NCBI GenBank assembly: GCA_900761995.1
Contig: CAAFEY010000008.1
Coordinates: 1-44,986, forward strand
Source of the DNA: an uncultured Collinsella sp.
Lineage (GTDB): Bacteria > Actinomycetota > Coriobacteriia > Coriobacteriales > Coriobacteriaceae
Direction: 5' to 3'
Length of the DNA stretch: 44,986 nt
A model generated the notes under the pieces. The model saw only the letters and a list, made by a program, of their open reading frames with translations, did not search any database and was not told where the DNA came from. A program made the position numbers and the translations under genes. This document shows, piece after piece, positions 24,603 to 33,201 of this stretch (the stretch's first letter is position 1; each line of letters opens with the position of its first letter).

Positions 24603-26424
24603 GGCGCTCACCCCCTTCCAAGGGCAATCCGCTGGGGACGGAGGAAAACGGATCATTCGCACAGCCATCGTCGCTGCTTCCGGCGGCGTCCGCGTTCCCC
24701 GCAAACTCCATCTGCGAGGCATAAATCTCCTGGTAGATGTTGTCGCCCGCCAGCAGCTCCTCATGCGTGCCCACGCCGTGGACACGACCGTCGTCCAACA
24801 CCACAATGCGATCGGCATCCATGACGCTCGCGATGCGCTGGGCGATGATGAGCACGGTCGTATTGGGAATCCGAGCGATGTGCTCGCGAATCTTAGCGTC
24901 GGTCGCCATATCGACCGCGCTGGTGGAGTCATCAAAAATGAGCACGCGCGGATGCTTGAGCAGCGTGCGCGCGATGCACAGGCGTTGCTTCTGGCCACCC
25001 GAAACGCCGGCGCCGCCTTGACCCAACTCGCCGTCCAACCCGCCGATGCGATCGAGGAACTCGTCCACGCACGCCGCGCGGCAAGCCGCGAGGAGCTCAT
25101 CGTCCGGCGCCTGCGGATTGCCCCACTGCAGGTTCTCGCGCACGGTACCCGTAAACAGCACGTTCTTCTGCAGCACGATGCCCACGGCGTCGCGCAAGGT
25201 AGCCAGGTCGTAGTCACGCACGTCGTGTCCGCCCACAAGCACGGTGCCCTCGGTGGCGTCGTACAGGCGCGCAATCAGCTGCACAAGCGAGCTCTTGCCC
25301 GAGCCCGTGCCGCCGAGGATGCCCACCGTCGAGCCGCTCTCGATGCGAAGGTCGATATGCTCGAGCACGTCCTCGGCTGCATCCGCGCGGTATTTAAAGG
25401 AAACGTCGCGAAACTCGATACTGCCGTCCGCTGGCGCCGCAATCGCGAGGTCTCCCGCAGGGTTGGCGATAAAGGGCTCCTCATCGAGCACCTCTGCGAT
25501 ACGGCCCACACTCGTGAGAGCGCGCGTGAGCAGCAAAAACACGTTGGAAATCATCATGAGCGAGTTCATGATCAGCAGCACGTAGCTCATAAAGCCCGTG
25601 AGCGAGCCCACGCCCAAGCGACCTTCGATGATCATGCGGCCGCCAATCCACAGGATCGAGAGCGCGGCAACATACATCGAGAGCTGGAACACCGGCAGGT
25701 TGAGCACGGCGGTGCCGAAGGTCTTGGTCGCCGTGCCGGCGAGCTCGGTATTGACGGTGTCGAACTTGTCGCACTCGTGCTCGGCGCGCACGTAAGCCTT
25801 GACGGCGCGCACTGCGGTAAGGTCCTCTTGCACCACGCCGTTGAGGTGGTCCATCGAGGTCTGGAGTTGACGGTAGAGCGGGCTCACGCGCACGGTAATG
25901 ATACCGAGCACGATGGCGAGCATCGGCAGAATGACGGCAAAGACCGCCGCGAGCTCACGCGAGAGCGCAAAAGCGTAGACGAGGCCCATGACCAGATTTA
26001 CCGGCCCGCGCACCATGGGGCGGAAGCCGTTACCCACGGCGTTTTGAATCACGGTGATGTCGGTGGTCATGCGGGTGACAAGTGAGCTGGCGTCGTAGTT
26101 GTCCAGATTGCCAAAGGCGAGCGTCTGGATCTTGCGATACTCGGCCTCACGCAAGTTAGCGCCCAGCCCCGAGGCGACGCGGGCAGACGTGCGTGCATAG
26201 CCCAAGCCAAGTACCAGCGAACATGCGGCGCATACCAACATATACGTGCCCTGCAACAGCATGTAGTTGATGTCGCCCGCAGGCACGCCCACGTCGATGA
26301 TATTTGCCATGATGACCGGGATAAACAGCTCGAGCGCCGTCTCGGCCGTCACAAAAAGCACGCCGAGCATGGCATCGCGGCGGTATGCCCCCAGATAGGA
26401 AAACAGAATCTTGAGATTGCGCAC
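24595..26424 (-). CDS. Heterodimeric ABC exporter, half with degenerate ATP site
   Basis: The 609-residue half-transporter begins at the GTG at 26424; GGGGGA lies nine bases upstream. Six membrane segments lie within about 15-300. Walker A is GGTGSGKSS (371-379) and the signature is VSGGQ (474-478). Walker B reads LIFDDS, with Asp499 in place of the catalytic Glu, and the H-loop His is replaced by Gln529 (IIAQR). Those substitutions mark the non-hydrolysing composite site of asymmetric exporters, so this subunit depends on the coupled downstream gene. No regulator adjoins it on the same strand. Confidence 0.92.
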   Translation of the reverse strand: MRNLKILFSYLGAYRRDAMLGVLFVTAETALELFIPVIMANIIDVGVPAGDINYMLLQGTYMLVCAACSLVLGLGYARTSARVASGLGANLREAEYRKIQTLAFGNLDNYDASSLVTRMTTDITVIQNAVGNGFRPMVRGPVNLVMGLVYAFALSRELAAVFAVILPMLAIVLGIITVRVSPLYRQLQTSMDHLNGVVQEDLTAVRAVKAYVRAEHECDKFDTVNTELAGTATKTFGTAVLNLPVFQLSMYVAALSILWIGGRMIIEGRLGVGSLTGFMSYVLLIMNSLMMISNVFLLLTRALTSVGRIAEVLDEEPFIANPAGDLAIAAPADGSIEFRDVSFKYRADAAEDVLEHIDLRIESGSTVGILGGTGSGKSSLVQLIARLYDATEGTVLVGGHDVRDYDLATLRDAVGIVLQKNVLFTGTVRENLQWGNPQAPDDELLAACRAACVDEFLDRIGGLDGELGQGGAGVSGGQKQRLCIARTLLKHPRVLIFDDSTSAVDMATDAKIREHIARIPNTTVLIIAQRIASVMDADRIVVLDDGRVHGVGTHEELLAGDNIYQEIYASQMEFAGNADAAGSSDDGCANDPFSSVPSGLPLEGGERHA

Positions 26425-26612
26425 GCAGGTTCATCCCCCATCAAACGTTGTTCGCAAACCCACGTATTATGGCGCGCCGTGCGGCGGTGTCAAGTGTTCC
26501 GAAATCGATTTCTGTAAGGTTGGCGCAAGCGCCATGCTCACAGGGCACACGTCCGTATTCAACTGGAAATGAACGCGAGCGTGACTTTTTCGCCCTACGA
26601 CCAACACAAACC

Positions 26613-26643
26613 TTGACTCTACAATCGTTGTAGGGTTTTCACT
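26613..26643 (+). promoter_or_regulatory. MerR-type promoter with operator dyad
   Basis: TTGACT (-35, 26613-26618) is followed by the perfect dyad CTACAATCGTTGTAG (26619-26633) and a weak -10 (TTCACT, 26638-26643) at 19-base spacing. An overlong spacer with the dyad inside it is the hallmark of promoters activated by MerR-family proteins by DNA untwisting. The MerR gene lies downstream in the same transcription unit. Confidence 0.8.
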
Positions 26644-26685
26644 ACACTGGTACGTAAACAATCTAAGCCAGAAAGTGCCCCGCCC

Positions 26686-28032
26686 ATGGAACACGATCTC
26701 ACACGCGGCAACGTCCTTAAGACCATCGCGGTCTTTGCCCTGCCCTATATGCTCTCGTACTTTTTGCAGATGCTCTACGGCATGGCCGACCTGTACATGA
26801 TGGGGCAGTTTAGCGGCGCTGCCGGCATCACCGCCGTGGGCAATGGCGCGCAGACGCTCTACATTATTACCGTGACGCTCGTGGGCCTGGCCATGGGAAC
26901 GACGGTCATCGTCGGCCACGCCGTGGGCTCGCGCCGCTTCGATCGCGCCGAGACCGCCATCGGCAACACCATCACGCTCTTTATGGGCGTCTCGGTGGTG
27001 CTGGCCGCTGTCCTGCTCGCACTGTGTCCGCAGATTGTGGCGCTCATTGGTACGCCGGCCGAGGCGGTCGAAGGCACTGCCGCCTACCTGCGTATCTGCT
27101 TTATCGGCATTCCCTTTATCGCCGCGTACAACATCCTCTCCGCCATCTTTCGCGGCCTGGGCGATTCGCGCTCGCCCATGTACGTGATCGGCGTGGCGTG
27201 CATCATCAACATCGCGCTCGACTTTCTGTTTATCGGTCACATGGGACTCGGCCCCGTGGGCGCCGCACTCGGCACGGTCATTGCGCAGACGGCGAGCGTG
27301 GCCCTCGCGCTCGTGTGGCTCAAGAGCCGCCGCACGTACATCCACGTTAAGTGCAGCGACCTGCGTCCCCAGCCCGAGGTGCTCGGCAGCATTCTTAAGA
27401 TCGGCGTGCCTGTGGCCGTGCAGGACGGCTGCATCCAGGTGGCGTTTATGTTCATCACCGTCATCGCCAACCACCGCGGTCTGGTCGACGCCGCCGCCGT
27501 GGGCCTGGTCGAAAAGATGATCAGCTTTTTATTCATTGTCCCGAGCTCCATGGGCGCCACCGTCAGCGCGCTCACGGCGCAAAACGCCGGCGCAGGCAAG
27601 GGCGATCGTGCACGTCAGGTACTCAAGAATGCCATGACCATCTCGGTGGTGTACGGCTGCCTCATCACGATGCTGATGTGGCTGGTGGCGCCGGCGTTTA
27701 TCGGCTTTTTTGCCAAGGACCCCGCGGTGGTCGCAGCCGGTACCGGCTATATGCACAGCTATATTTTCGACGCGATTTTTGCCGGCATCCACATTTGCTT
27801 TAGCGGCTTTTTCGCTGCATACGGCAAGAGCTACATCGGCTTTGCACACAACGTGCTGGCCGTGGCGCTCATTCGCGTGCCCGGTGCATGGCTGCTGTCG
27901 AACGCCTATTCCGATACGTTGTTTCCCATGGGCATCGCCTCGCCGTGCGGTTCGATTTTGTCGGCGGTCATCTGTGTTGTCGCGTTTACCGTGCTCAACC
28001 GGCGCGGGGCTTTTGACAAGCTGATGGCATAG
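26686..28032 (+). CDS. MATE-family efflux transporter
   Basis: The 448-residue protein has twelve hydrophobic segments in two homologous halves. It opens MEHDLTRGNVLKTIAVFALP, a typical MATE N-terminus, with FRGLGDSRSPM in the first half. MATE pumps export cationic drugs and metabolites using Na+ or H+ gradients. It lies behind a MerR-type promoter and 56 bases before the MerR-family gene that probably controls it, so a drug-responsive pump/regulator operon is likely. Confidence 0.95.
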   Translation: MEHDLTRGNVLKTIAVFALPYMLSYFLQMLYGMADLYMMGQFSGAAGITAVGNGAQTLYIITVTLVGLAMGTTVIVGHAVGSRRFDRAETAIGNTITLFMGVSVVLAAVLLALCPQIVALIGTPAEAVEGTAAYLRICFIGIPFIAAYNILSAIFRGLGDSRSPMYVIGVACIINIALDFLFIGHMGLGPVGAALGTVIAQTASVALALVWLKSRRTYIHVKCSDLRPQPEVLGSILKIGVPVAVQDGCIQVAFMFITVIANHRGLVDAAAVGLVEKMISFLFIVPSSMGATVSALTAQNAGAGKGDRARQVLKNAMTISVVYGCLITMLMWLVAPAFIGFFAKDPAVVAAGTGYMHSYIFDAIFAGIHICFSGFFAAYGKSYIGFAHNVLAVALIRVPGAWLLSNAYSDTLFPMGIASPCGSILSAVICVVAFTVLNRRGAFDKLMA

Positions 28033-28088
28033 CGGGGCGACGCGAGCCTGGCACCCCTCCCCTGTTTTTTACCGAAAGGAGCGGTCTT

Positions 28089-28937
28089 ATGACCGATACG
28101 CCACCTGAACATACTGAGGGCCTGCTCCGCATTGGCGAGGTGGCGCGCCTGCTCAATTTGAGCGTGGGCACGCTGCGCCATTACGAGCAGATGGGGCTAT
28201 TGGAGCCGGCATATGTCGATCCGGCGAGTGGGTACCGCTACTACGGATCGCGGCAGCTCTCCACCCTCAACACCATCGGCAACCTGCGTGTTCTCGACTT
28301 GCCGCTCGCACAAATCCGCAAGTTTGTGACCACGCGCGATGTGGACCTCATGCAGCGACAGCTGGCTCAGCAGCAGGAGCTCATCGAGCGCAAGCGACGT
28401 GAGCTGGAGCGTGTGTCGCGCAAGATCAATAACCGGCTTGCTCTGCTGCACAATGCCTTGAACATCGAGCTCGATACCATTTGCACAATCGATGCGCCCG
28501 AGCTTCGCTGCGCCGTGTTGCGCGAACGCGTCAACCCCACCGATGCCTATGCGCTGGAGTGGCAGATTCGTCAGCTGCAGAAGGGCCAGCACGAGACCTT
28601 TGTCTTTCTGGGCAACTTAGGCGTCGGGATTAGCGCCGAGCGCCTCGCCGCCGGCGACTTTGATGGCTACGACGAGGTCTTTTTGCTGCTCGATGGCACC
28701 GATGATTACGTGGGCGACGTCGAGACGCGAACCGCCGCGCGCTGCCTGACCATAAGCTTCCGCGGCACGCACGGGCAAGCGGGCCCGCGCTATGAGCAGC
28801 TGCTCGGCTATATGCGCGAACATAACCTGACACCCGCCGGTCCATCGCGCGAGATCGCCCTGATCGACGACATCATCAGCGACGACCCCACAACCTACGT
28901 GACACAGATCACGGTGCCGGTTGCCCAAGCAAAGTAA
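28089..28937 (+). CDS. MerR-family regulator with GyrI-like effector domain (BmrR-like)
   Basis: The 282-residue protein starts at 28089 with AAAGGAG eight bases upstream. The winged-helix DNA-binding domain (about 13-80) reads LRIGEVARLLNLSVGTLRHY with the MerR wing GYRYYGSRQL. A coiled coil follows (about 85-125), and the C-terminal about 150 residues resemble the GyrI/BmrR small-molecule-binding fold. It is in an operon with the MATE pump, and the promoter upstream carries a MerR dyad, so it should sense a pump substrate and activate its own operon. Confidence 0.9.
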   Translation: MTDTPPEHTEGLLRIGEVARLLNLSVGTLRHYEQMGLLEPAYVDPASGYRYYGSRQLSTLNTIGNLRVLDLPLAQIRKFVTTRDVDLMQRQLAQQQELIERKRRELERVSRKINNRLALLHNALNIELDTICTIDAPELRCAVLRERVNPTDAYALEWQIRQLQKGQHETFVFLGNLGVGISAERLAAGDFDGYDEVFLLLDGTDDYVGDVETRTAARCLTISFRGTHGQAGPRYEQLLGYMREHNLTPAGPSREIALIDDIISDDPTTYVTQITVPVAQAK

Positions 28938-28975
28938 GAACCGCCCGGAAGGAATCGTGCTTCCGGGCGGTTCTT
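28936..28975. terminator. Strong bidirectional terminator
   Basis: A perfect 16-base stem (AAGAACCGCCCGGAAG with its complement) around GAATCGTG overlaps the last bases of the MerR gene. It separates it from the convergent ligA gene. Confidence 0.9.
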
Positions 28976-28994
28976 CAATTTGACTATTGATGCA

Positions 28995-31223
28995 CTAAGC
29001 CTGGGGCACCTCACCAGTAGCCAAAATCTGCTCGAGTGCGTCCTCGTCCAGCACGGGTACGCCCAGCTGCTCGGCTTTGGTGAGCTTGGAGCCCGCTTTG
29101 GGACCGGCGACCAGATAGCTTGTCTTCTTTGACACGCTGCCCGAAACCTTGGCGCCGAGCACCTTGAGCGCCGCGCCCGCCTCATCGCGCGTGCGGTTGA
29201 CGAGCGTGCCGGTGAGCACGAAGGTCAGACCCGCGAGTGGCCGTGCGTCGGCGAGCTCGCCTGCCACGCCAGCGTCGGCTGCGGCTTGCGCGTGCGCGGC
29301 GCTCAAATCGACCTCGAGCGACAGGCCCGCCTGGCGCAGGCGCTCCAGCACGGCAAGGTTCTCGGGCACGGCCAGGAACTGCTTGACGCTCGCCGCAATC
29401 TTAGGACCGATGCCCTCGCACTCGGCGATGTCCTCTTCACTCGCCAAGACGAGCTTGTCAATCGACAGAAATCGCTCGGCGATGACCTCGCCCACGCTCT
29501 TGCCCACGTGGCGGATGCCCAGGGCAAACAGCACGCGACCGAGCGGCTGGCTCTTGGACTTGTTGAGCTCGGCGATGATTTTCTCGGCCGTCTTGAGGCC
29601 TACCGGAATGGGATCGCCCTTCTTGACGCCCTTTTTGCTGTTTGAGCTGGCGTACACGCGCCCCGTGTCCAGTCCGGCGATGTCGTCGACCGTGAGCTGG
29701 TAGAAGTCCGCGACATCGTGGATCAGACCGGCGGCGATCATCTTGTCGACGATCTCGTCGCCCAGGCCGTCGACGTCCATGCAGCCGCGGCTCACCCAGT
29801 GGAGCAAGCGCTCCTTGAGCTGTGCGGGGCAGTCGATGGACACACAGCGGTAGGCAACCTCGCCATCCTCGTGGACCACGGGGCTGCCGCACACGGGGCA
29901 GACCTCGGGCATCTGCCAGTCGACCGAATCGGCCGGACGCTTATCGAGCACCGGGCCCACGACCTCGGGGATTACATCGCCTGCCTTGTGCACGATGATA
30001 GTGTCGCCCTCGCGCACGTTTTTGCGACGAATCTCGTCGATGTTGTGCAGCGTGGCGCGCGCGATAGTGGAGCCGGCAACCGTCACCGGGTCGAACTCGG
30101 CGACCGGTGTGAGCACACCGGTGCGGCCCACCTGGATGCGAATTTCGCGCAGGACGGTCTGCTTTTCCTCGGGCGGGAACTTAAAGGCAATGGCCCAGCG
30201 TGGCGCGCGGGCAGTAAAGCCCAGGTCGAGCTGCTGCTGGAAGCTGTCGACCTTTACGACCACGCCGTCGATGTCATAGTCCAAGTCACCGCGATGCTCG
30301 AGGGCCTGGGCGCAGAACTCGTGGACCTCGGCCGGCGTGGCGCAGCGTGCCACGTTGGGGTTGACGCTAAAACCGGCACTGCGCAGCCAATCGAGGAACT
30401 CGCGCTGGCTGTGGACGTGCAGCGGATCGGTATCGGCGATGGCATAGATAAAGGTGGCCAGGTCGCGGCGCGCCGTAACCTTGGGATCCTTCTGACGCAG
30501 GCTGCCAGCAGCGGCGTTGCGCGGGTTGGCGAAGGGGTCGCGGCCCTCGGCATCGGCCTCTTCATTCAGACGTACAAAGCTGCCTTTGGGCATATAGACC
30601 TCGCCGCGCACCTCAATCGTGCGCTCGCGGTCGGCGCCCATGTGGGCGAGCGCCGGCTCGGACAGGTGCATGGGCACGTCCTTGATGGTGCGCACGTTGA
30701 GCGATACATCCTCGCCCGTGGCACCGTCGCCGCGCGTGGCTGCGCGCACGAAGGTGCCGTTCTGGTAGGTAAGTGCCACGCCCAGGCCATCGATCTTAAG
30801 CTCGCAGGTATAGGTGACGCTGCCGGCACCGAGCGCATCCTCGGCGCGCTGGAGCCACGCGTCAAGTTCGTCCAGATCCATGGCATCGTCCATGGAATAC
30901 ATGCGCGCCATATGCGTGACCGGCGTAAATTGCTCGCTCACGTATCCGCCCACACGCTGGGTATAGCTGTCGGGCGTCACCAGGTCGGGATAGGCCGCCT
31001 CGATCTGCTGGAGCTCAACGAGCATTTTGTCGAAGGCGGCGTCCGTGATCTCGGGTGCGTCGAGCATGTAGTAGCGATAGGCGTGGTAATCGAGCTCGTG
31101 GCGCAGCTCGGCCGCGCGCGCTGCCGCCTGGGCACGGGCGTCGGTCGGTGCGGCGGCATCCGCGCTCGCGGGCGTTTCGGTATCGATGTCCACACCGTCA
31201 CCAAACAGGCTCGATTGCTCCAT
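28995..31223 (-). CDS. ligA: NAD-dependent DNA ligase
   Basis: The ligase seals nicks in replication and repair. At 742 residues it is about 70 longer than the usual form. Extra length includes an acidic/Ala-rich N-terminal tail (about 1-35) and a linker before the BRCT domain. The adenylation lysine is Lys143 in CELKIDG. The OB fold, the Cys4 zinc finger (CPVC ... CVSIDC), the helix-hairpin-helix region and the C-terminal BRCT domain (from about 665) can all be followed. Residues 3-7 (QSSLF) resemble a sliding-clamp-binding motif. The gene is convergent with the MerR gene and appears monocistronic. Confidence 0.97.
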   Translation of the reverse strand: MEQSSLFGDGVDIDTETPASADAAAPTDARAQAAARAAELRHELDYHAYRYYMLDAPEITDAAFDKMLVELQQIEAAYPDLVTPDSYTQRVGGYVSEQFTPVTHMARMYSMDDAMDLDELDAWLQRAEDALGAGSVTYTCELKIDGLGVALTYQNGTFVRAATRGDGATGEDVSLNVRTIKDVPMHLSEPALAHMGADRERTIEVRGEVYMPKGSFVRLNEEADAEGRDPFANPRNAAAGSLRQKDPKVTARRDLATFIYAIADTDPLHVHSQREFLDWLRSAGFSVNPNVARCATPAEVHEFCAQALEHRGDLDYDIDGVVVKVDSFQQQLDLGFTARAPRWAIAFKFPPEEKQTVLREIRIQVGRTGVLTPVAEFDPVTVAGSTIARATLHNIDEIRRKNVREGDTIIVHKAGDVIPEVVGPVLDKRPADSVDWQMPEVCPVCGSPVVHEDGEVAYRCVSIDCPAQLKERLLHWVSRGCMDVDGLGDEIVDKMIAAGLIHDVADFYQLTVDDIAGLDTGRVYASSNSKKGVKKGDPIPVGLKTAEKIIAELNKSKSQPLGRVLFALGIRHVGKSVGEVIAERFLSIDKLVLASEEDIAECEGIGPKIAASVKQFLAVPENLAVLERLRQAGLSLEVDLSAAHAQAAADAGVAGELADARPLAGLTFVLTGTLVNRTRDEAGAALKVLGAKVSGSVSKKTSYLVAGPKAGSKLTKAEQLGVPVLDEDALEQILATGEVPQA

Positions 31224-31391
31224 TGCGGCACTCCTTCGCTCGATTTCAAACGGATACTAGAGTACCACCGGTCGCAACGGGGCCGAATAGCGGTCTCAAA
31301 CCGCACCGAATCGGCAGCCGTCAAACTGGAGCGACAGCGGGTTCGACATGCTAAATTATGCGACTCGGTTCATAGTAGTTAATATTTTATA

Positions 31392-31419
31392 TTGTGTTTG
31401 CAATATATTTTGGTATCAT
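31392..31419 (+). promoter_or_regulatory. Predicted promoter of the low-GC islet
   Basis: TTGTGT and TATCAT are separated by 16 bases, with TGG just before the -10. The surrounding 100 bases are very AT-rich compared with the flanking genes. Confidence 0.55.
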
Positions 31420-31437
31420 CAACGTGAGGTGATTGAA

Positions 31438-31839
31438 ATGAAGAATCAGTCCAAACGTTTCCTGACCATCCTCGTCCCCCTTGTCCTTATAGCAGCCGCT
31501 TTGCTCGGCTTTTTCTGGAAGGACATTCCCTTTTCGAAGGACCTTTCCTTGCGGGGCGAAGTCGTTGCTGTGTATCACCCTTCCGCCAGCGGGGCGAGCG
31601 AAGGTCGCTTCGTTATCGCAAGCGAGCAATTCCAATCCGCACCGCTGCACCTCAACTTTAAAATCAATTCAACCATCCCCATTAAGGATCAGGATGGCAA
31701 GAAGGCAGAAGTCGGAGCCATCAAAGAAGGCGTCTACGTTGACGTAACCTGCACCGTCAACACCAGCAGCGATCCCGATCCCACAAAGCTGCCCGCCCTC
31801 ATAACGCCAACAGCCATCACGATTACGCAAAAGGAATAG
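31438..31839 (+). CDS. Membrane-anchored extracytoplasmic protein, unknown function
   Basis: The 133-residue protein is read from the ATG at 31438, preceded by GAGGTGA. One N-terminal hydrophobic helix (about 8-24, FLTILVPLVLIAAALLGFF) has no clear cleavage site. The remaining about 105 residues are soluble and beta-strand-like, starting LSLRGEVVAVYHPSASGASEG and ending TPTAITITQKE, reminiscent of a small OB-like fold. No family recognised. It opens a lower-GC islet and is probably co-transcribed with the secreted-protein gene 54 bases downstream. Confidence 0.65.
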   Translation: MKNQSKRFLTILVPLVLIAAALLGFFWKDIPFSKDLSLRGEVVAVYHPSASGASEGRFVIASEQFQSAPLHLNFKINSTIPIKDQDGKKAEVGAIKEGVYVDVTCTVNTSSDPDPTKLPALITPTAITITQKE

Positions 31840-31893
31840 CTCGATGTCAGAAAGGAGTTTAAAAAATAATCACCAGATAGTTAGGAGCCAATG

Positions 31894-32262
31894 ATGAAAA
31901 AGGTTGCTTATTTACTCGCCGTCTGCCTTGTTGGGTTATCGTGCATGACCGCGCAGCCCGCCTTCGCAGCAGAAACCCATTCCTCTATCATTTCGCCAGT
32001 TGCCGAAAGTCGTTCAATCTACACCGCCGAAACCACCCTCGCCTATTCGAACGGCGTCAGGCTCCATGTTACTTACACCGTTAACGATACCTATGGAACG
32101 ATAACAGGCATCAAATCCATAAAGAACTGGACCTCCAATTCTCGAGTAAGCAACATCAGCTGGACTTATAGATACGGACTCAGCAACGGAAGCGTCGTCG
32201 TAACTGTTACTTACTATTACAACGGCAGTTGGCATTCTGAAGCAAGAACCATCTATGCTTAG
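31894..32262 (+). CDS. Small secreted beta-rich protein, unknown function
   Basis: The ATG at 31894 (second of two adjacent ATGs) is preferred because AGGAG then lies six bases upstream, giving 122 residues. A signal peptide runs to about AFA (residue 25). The mature about 97 residues are rich in Ser, Thr, Tyr, Asn and Val with alternating strands (VRLHVTYTVND, SVVVTVTYYYNGSWHS). There are no cysteines after the signal peptide. A secreted adhesion, inhibitor or bacteriocin-like role is possible but unsupported. A terminator follows directly. Confidence 0.65.
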   Translation: MKKVAYLLAVCLVGLSCMTAQPAFAAETHSSIISPVAESRSIYTAETTLAYSNGVRLHVTYTVNDTYGTITGIKSIKNWTSNSRVSNISWTYRYGLSNGSVVVTVTYYYNGSWHSEARTIYA

Positions 32263-32270
32263 GATTTTTT

Positions 32271-32296
32271 GGCTGCGGCATTGCCGCAGCCTTTTT
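32271..32296 (+). terminator. Intrinsic terminator of the secreted-protein gene
   Basis: GGCTGCGGC pairs with GCCGCAGCC around ATT and is followed by TTTTT. The next gene starts 11 bases later, so that gene needs readthrough or a promoter inside the upstream gene. Confidence 0.85.
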
Positions 32297-32306
32297 GGGG
32301 TTAATT

Positions 32307-32828
32307 ATGGAAAGCTCAGATAAACGATGCCGTTTTAGCAGTGTGATGTTGCTCGCCACTTTGTCTGTCGCAGCAATCATGGCGGCCTTCTCAGCGTTCA
32401 GCGTTGCCAACGAGGCGCGGGAGCTGCTCTTTGCACCCACTCCCCTCTACATTAACGGTGAGTCCATTCCGAGCGCCGTCCTTACCGCGCTTGCCATCCG
32501 CGACGTTCTGGCCCTGGCGCTTTCAATCGCATGCCTGATTGTCTACTTGAACTTCTGCCTTGACGTCGTCAGCACTCAGTCGATATTCACGCGAAAACAA
32601 TGCCGGCGTCTTCTGGTTGTTGGACTTCTGCTGCTCATTTCTTCAATTGTCTCGATTACCCTAGATAACCTGTGTGCCATCCAGCTCCCCAACGACGTCA
32701 GTATTACCGCAATTGGCATCTTTGGTTTTAACGCTTGGACACTGGTTCTCGCTTTGTTTGCGCTATCCCTTTCGGCTATCTTTGAGTACGGGCGACTCTT
32801 GCAGTCGGACGTTGACGCCATTATTTAG
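32307..32828 (+). CDS. DUF2975-like four-helix membrane protein
   Basis: The 173-residue protein starts at the ATG at 32307; GGGG lies close upstream. Four hydrophobic segments (about 11-30, 56-80, 95-115 and 135-160) and the phrase STQSIFTRKQCRRL between helices 2 and 3 match the DUF2975 (YoaS-like) pattern, where FT..N/Q...L is conserved. In Bacillus and many Firmicutes such proteins are encoded directly before a YozG-like Cro/CI regulator, exactly as here. Function unknown. Confidence 0.75.
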   Translation: MESSDKRCRFSSVMLLATLSVAAIMAAFSAFSVANEARELLFAPTPLYINGESIPSAVLTALAIRDVLALALSIACLIVYLNFCLDVVSTQSIFTRKQCRRLLVVGLLLLISSIVSITLDNLCAIQLPNDVSITAIGIFGFNAWTLVLALFALSLSAIFEYGRLLQSDVDAII

Positions 32829-32840
32829 AAGGAGGGCAGC

Positions 32841-33092
32841 ATGCCAATCGTCATGAGACTCGATCGCGTCATGGCGGATCGCAAAATGTCCTCTCAAGAA
32901 CTTGCCGACATTATCGGCATCTCGCCCGTTAACGTTTCGCGCATTAAAACGGGGCGGCTCAAGGGCATCCGCTTTTCGACGTTGACCGCAATGTGCGAGG
33001 CGCTTCACTGCAAACCCGGCGACATCATCGACTGGATGTCGGACGAAGAGTACGTCGAGGCATTTGGAAGTCTTCCCAGCGACGAAGACTAA
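32841..33092 (+). CDS. YozG-like Cro/CI-family transcriptional regulator
   Basis: The 83-residue protein starts at 32841 with GGAGG five bases upstream, 12 bases after the DUF2975-like gene. The helix-turn-helix spans about 17-45 (MSSQELADIIGISPVNVSRI), followed by ALHCKPGDIIDW, which is characteristic of the YozG/HTH_26 group. It probably represses its own two-gene unit with the membrane protein. Confidence 0.88.
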   Translation: MPIVMRLDRVMADRKMSSQELADIIGISPVNVSRIKTGRLKGIRFSTLTAMCEALHCKPGDIIDWMSDEEYVEAFGSLPSDED

Positions 33093-33142
33093 CCAAAATG
33101 ATCCGTTTCCCCGTCCCCAAAGGGTCAATAGGAAAAGAGGGG

Positions 33143-33174
33143 GGGGGCTGTCCCGCGTTGATGGGACAGCCCCC
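33143..33174. terminator. Terminator between convergent genes
   Basis: A perfect 12-base stem (GGGGGCTGTCCC with GGGACAGCCCCC) encloses GCGTTGAT. On the minus strand it is followed by CCCCTCTTTTCC, so it mainly serves the HtrA gene. Confidence 0.8.
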
Positions 33175-33201
33175 TGGCCTCGATATGTGCGAAACGGCTC
33201 G

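Noticed and set aside
24595..26424. Degenerate Walker B and H-loop as signs of a decaying gene
   Set aside because: The same substitutions are normal in one half of asymmetric heterodimeric exporters, and the frame is otherwise intact.
29718..31382. 554-codon plus-strand frame opposite ligA
   Set aside because: LigA has intact motifs throughout on the other strand; the plus-strand frame is composition-driven.
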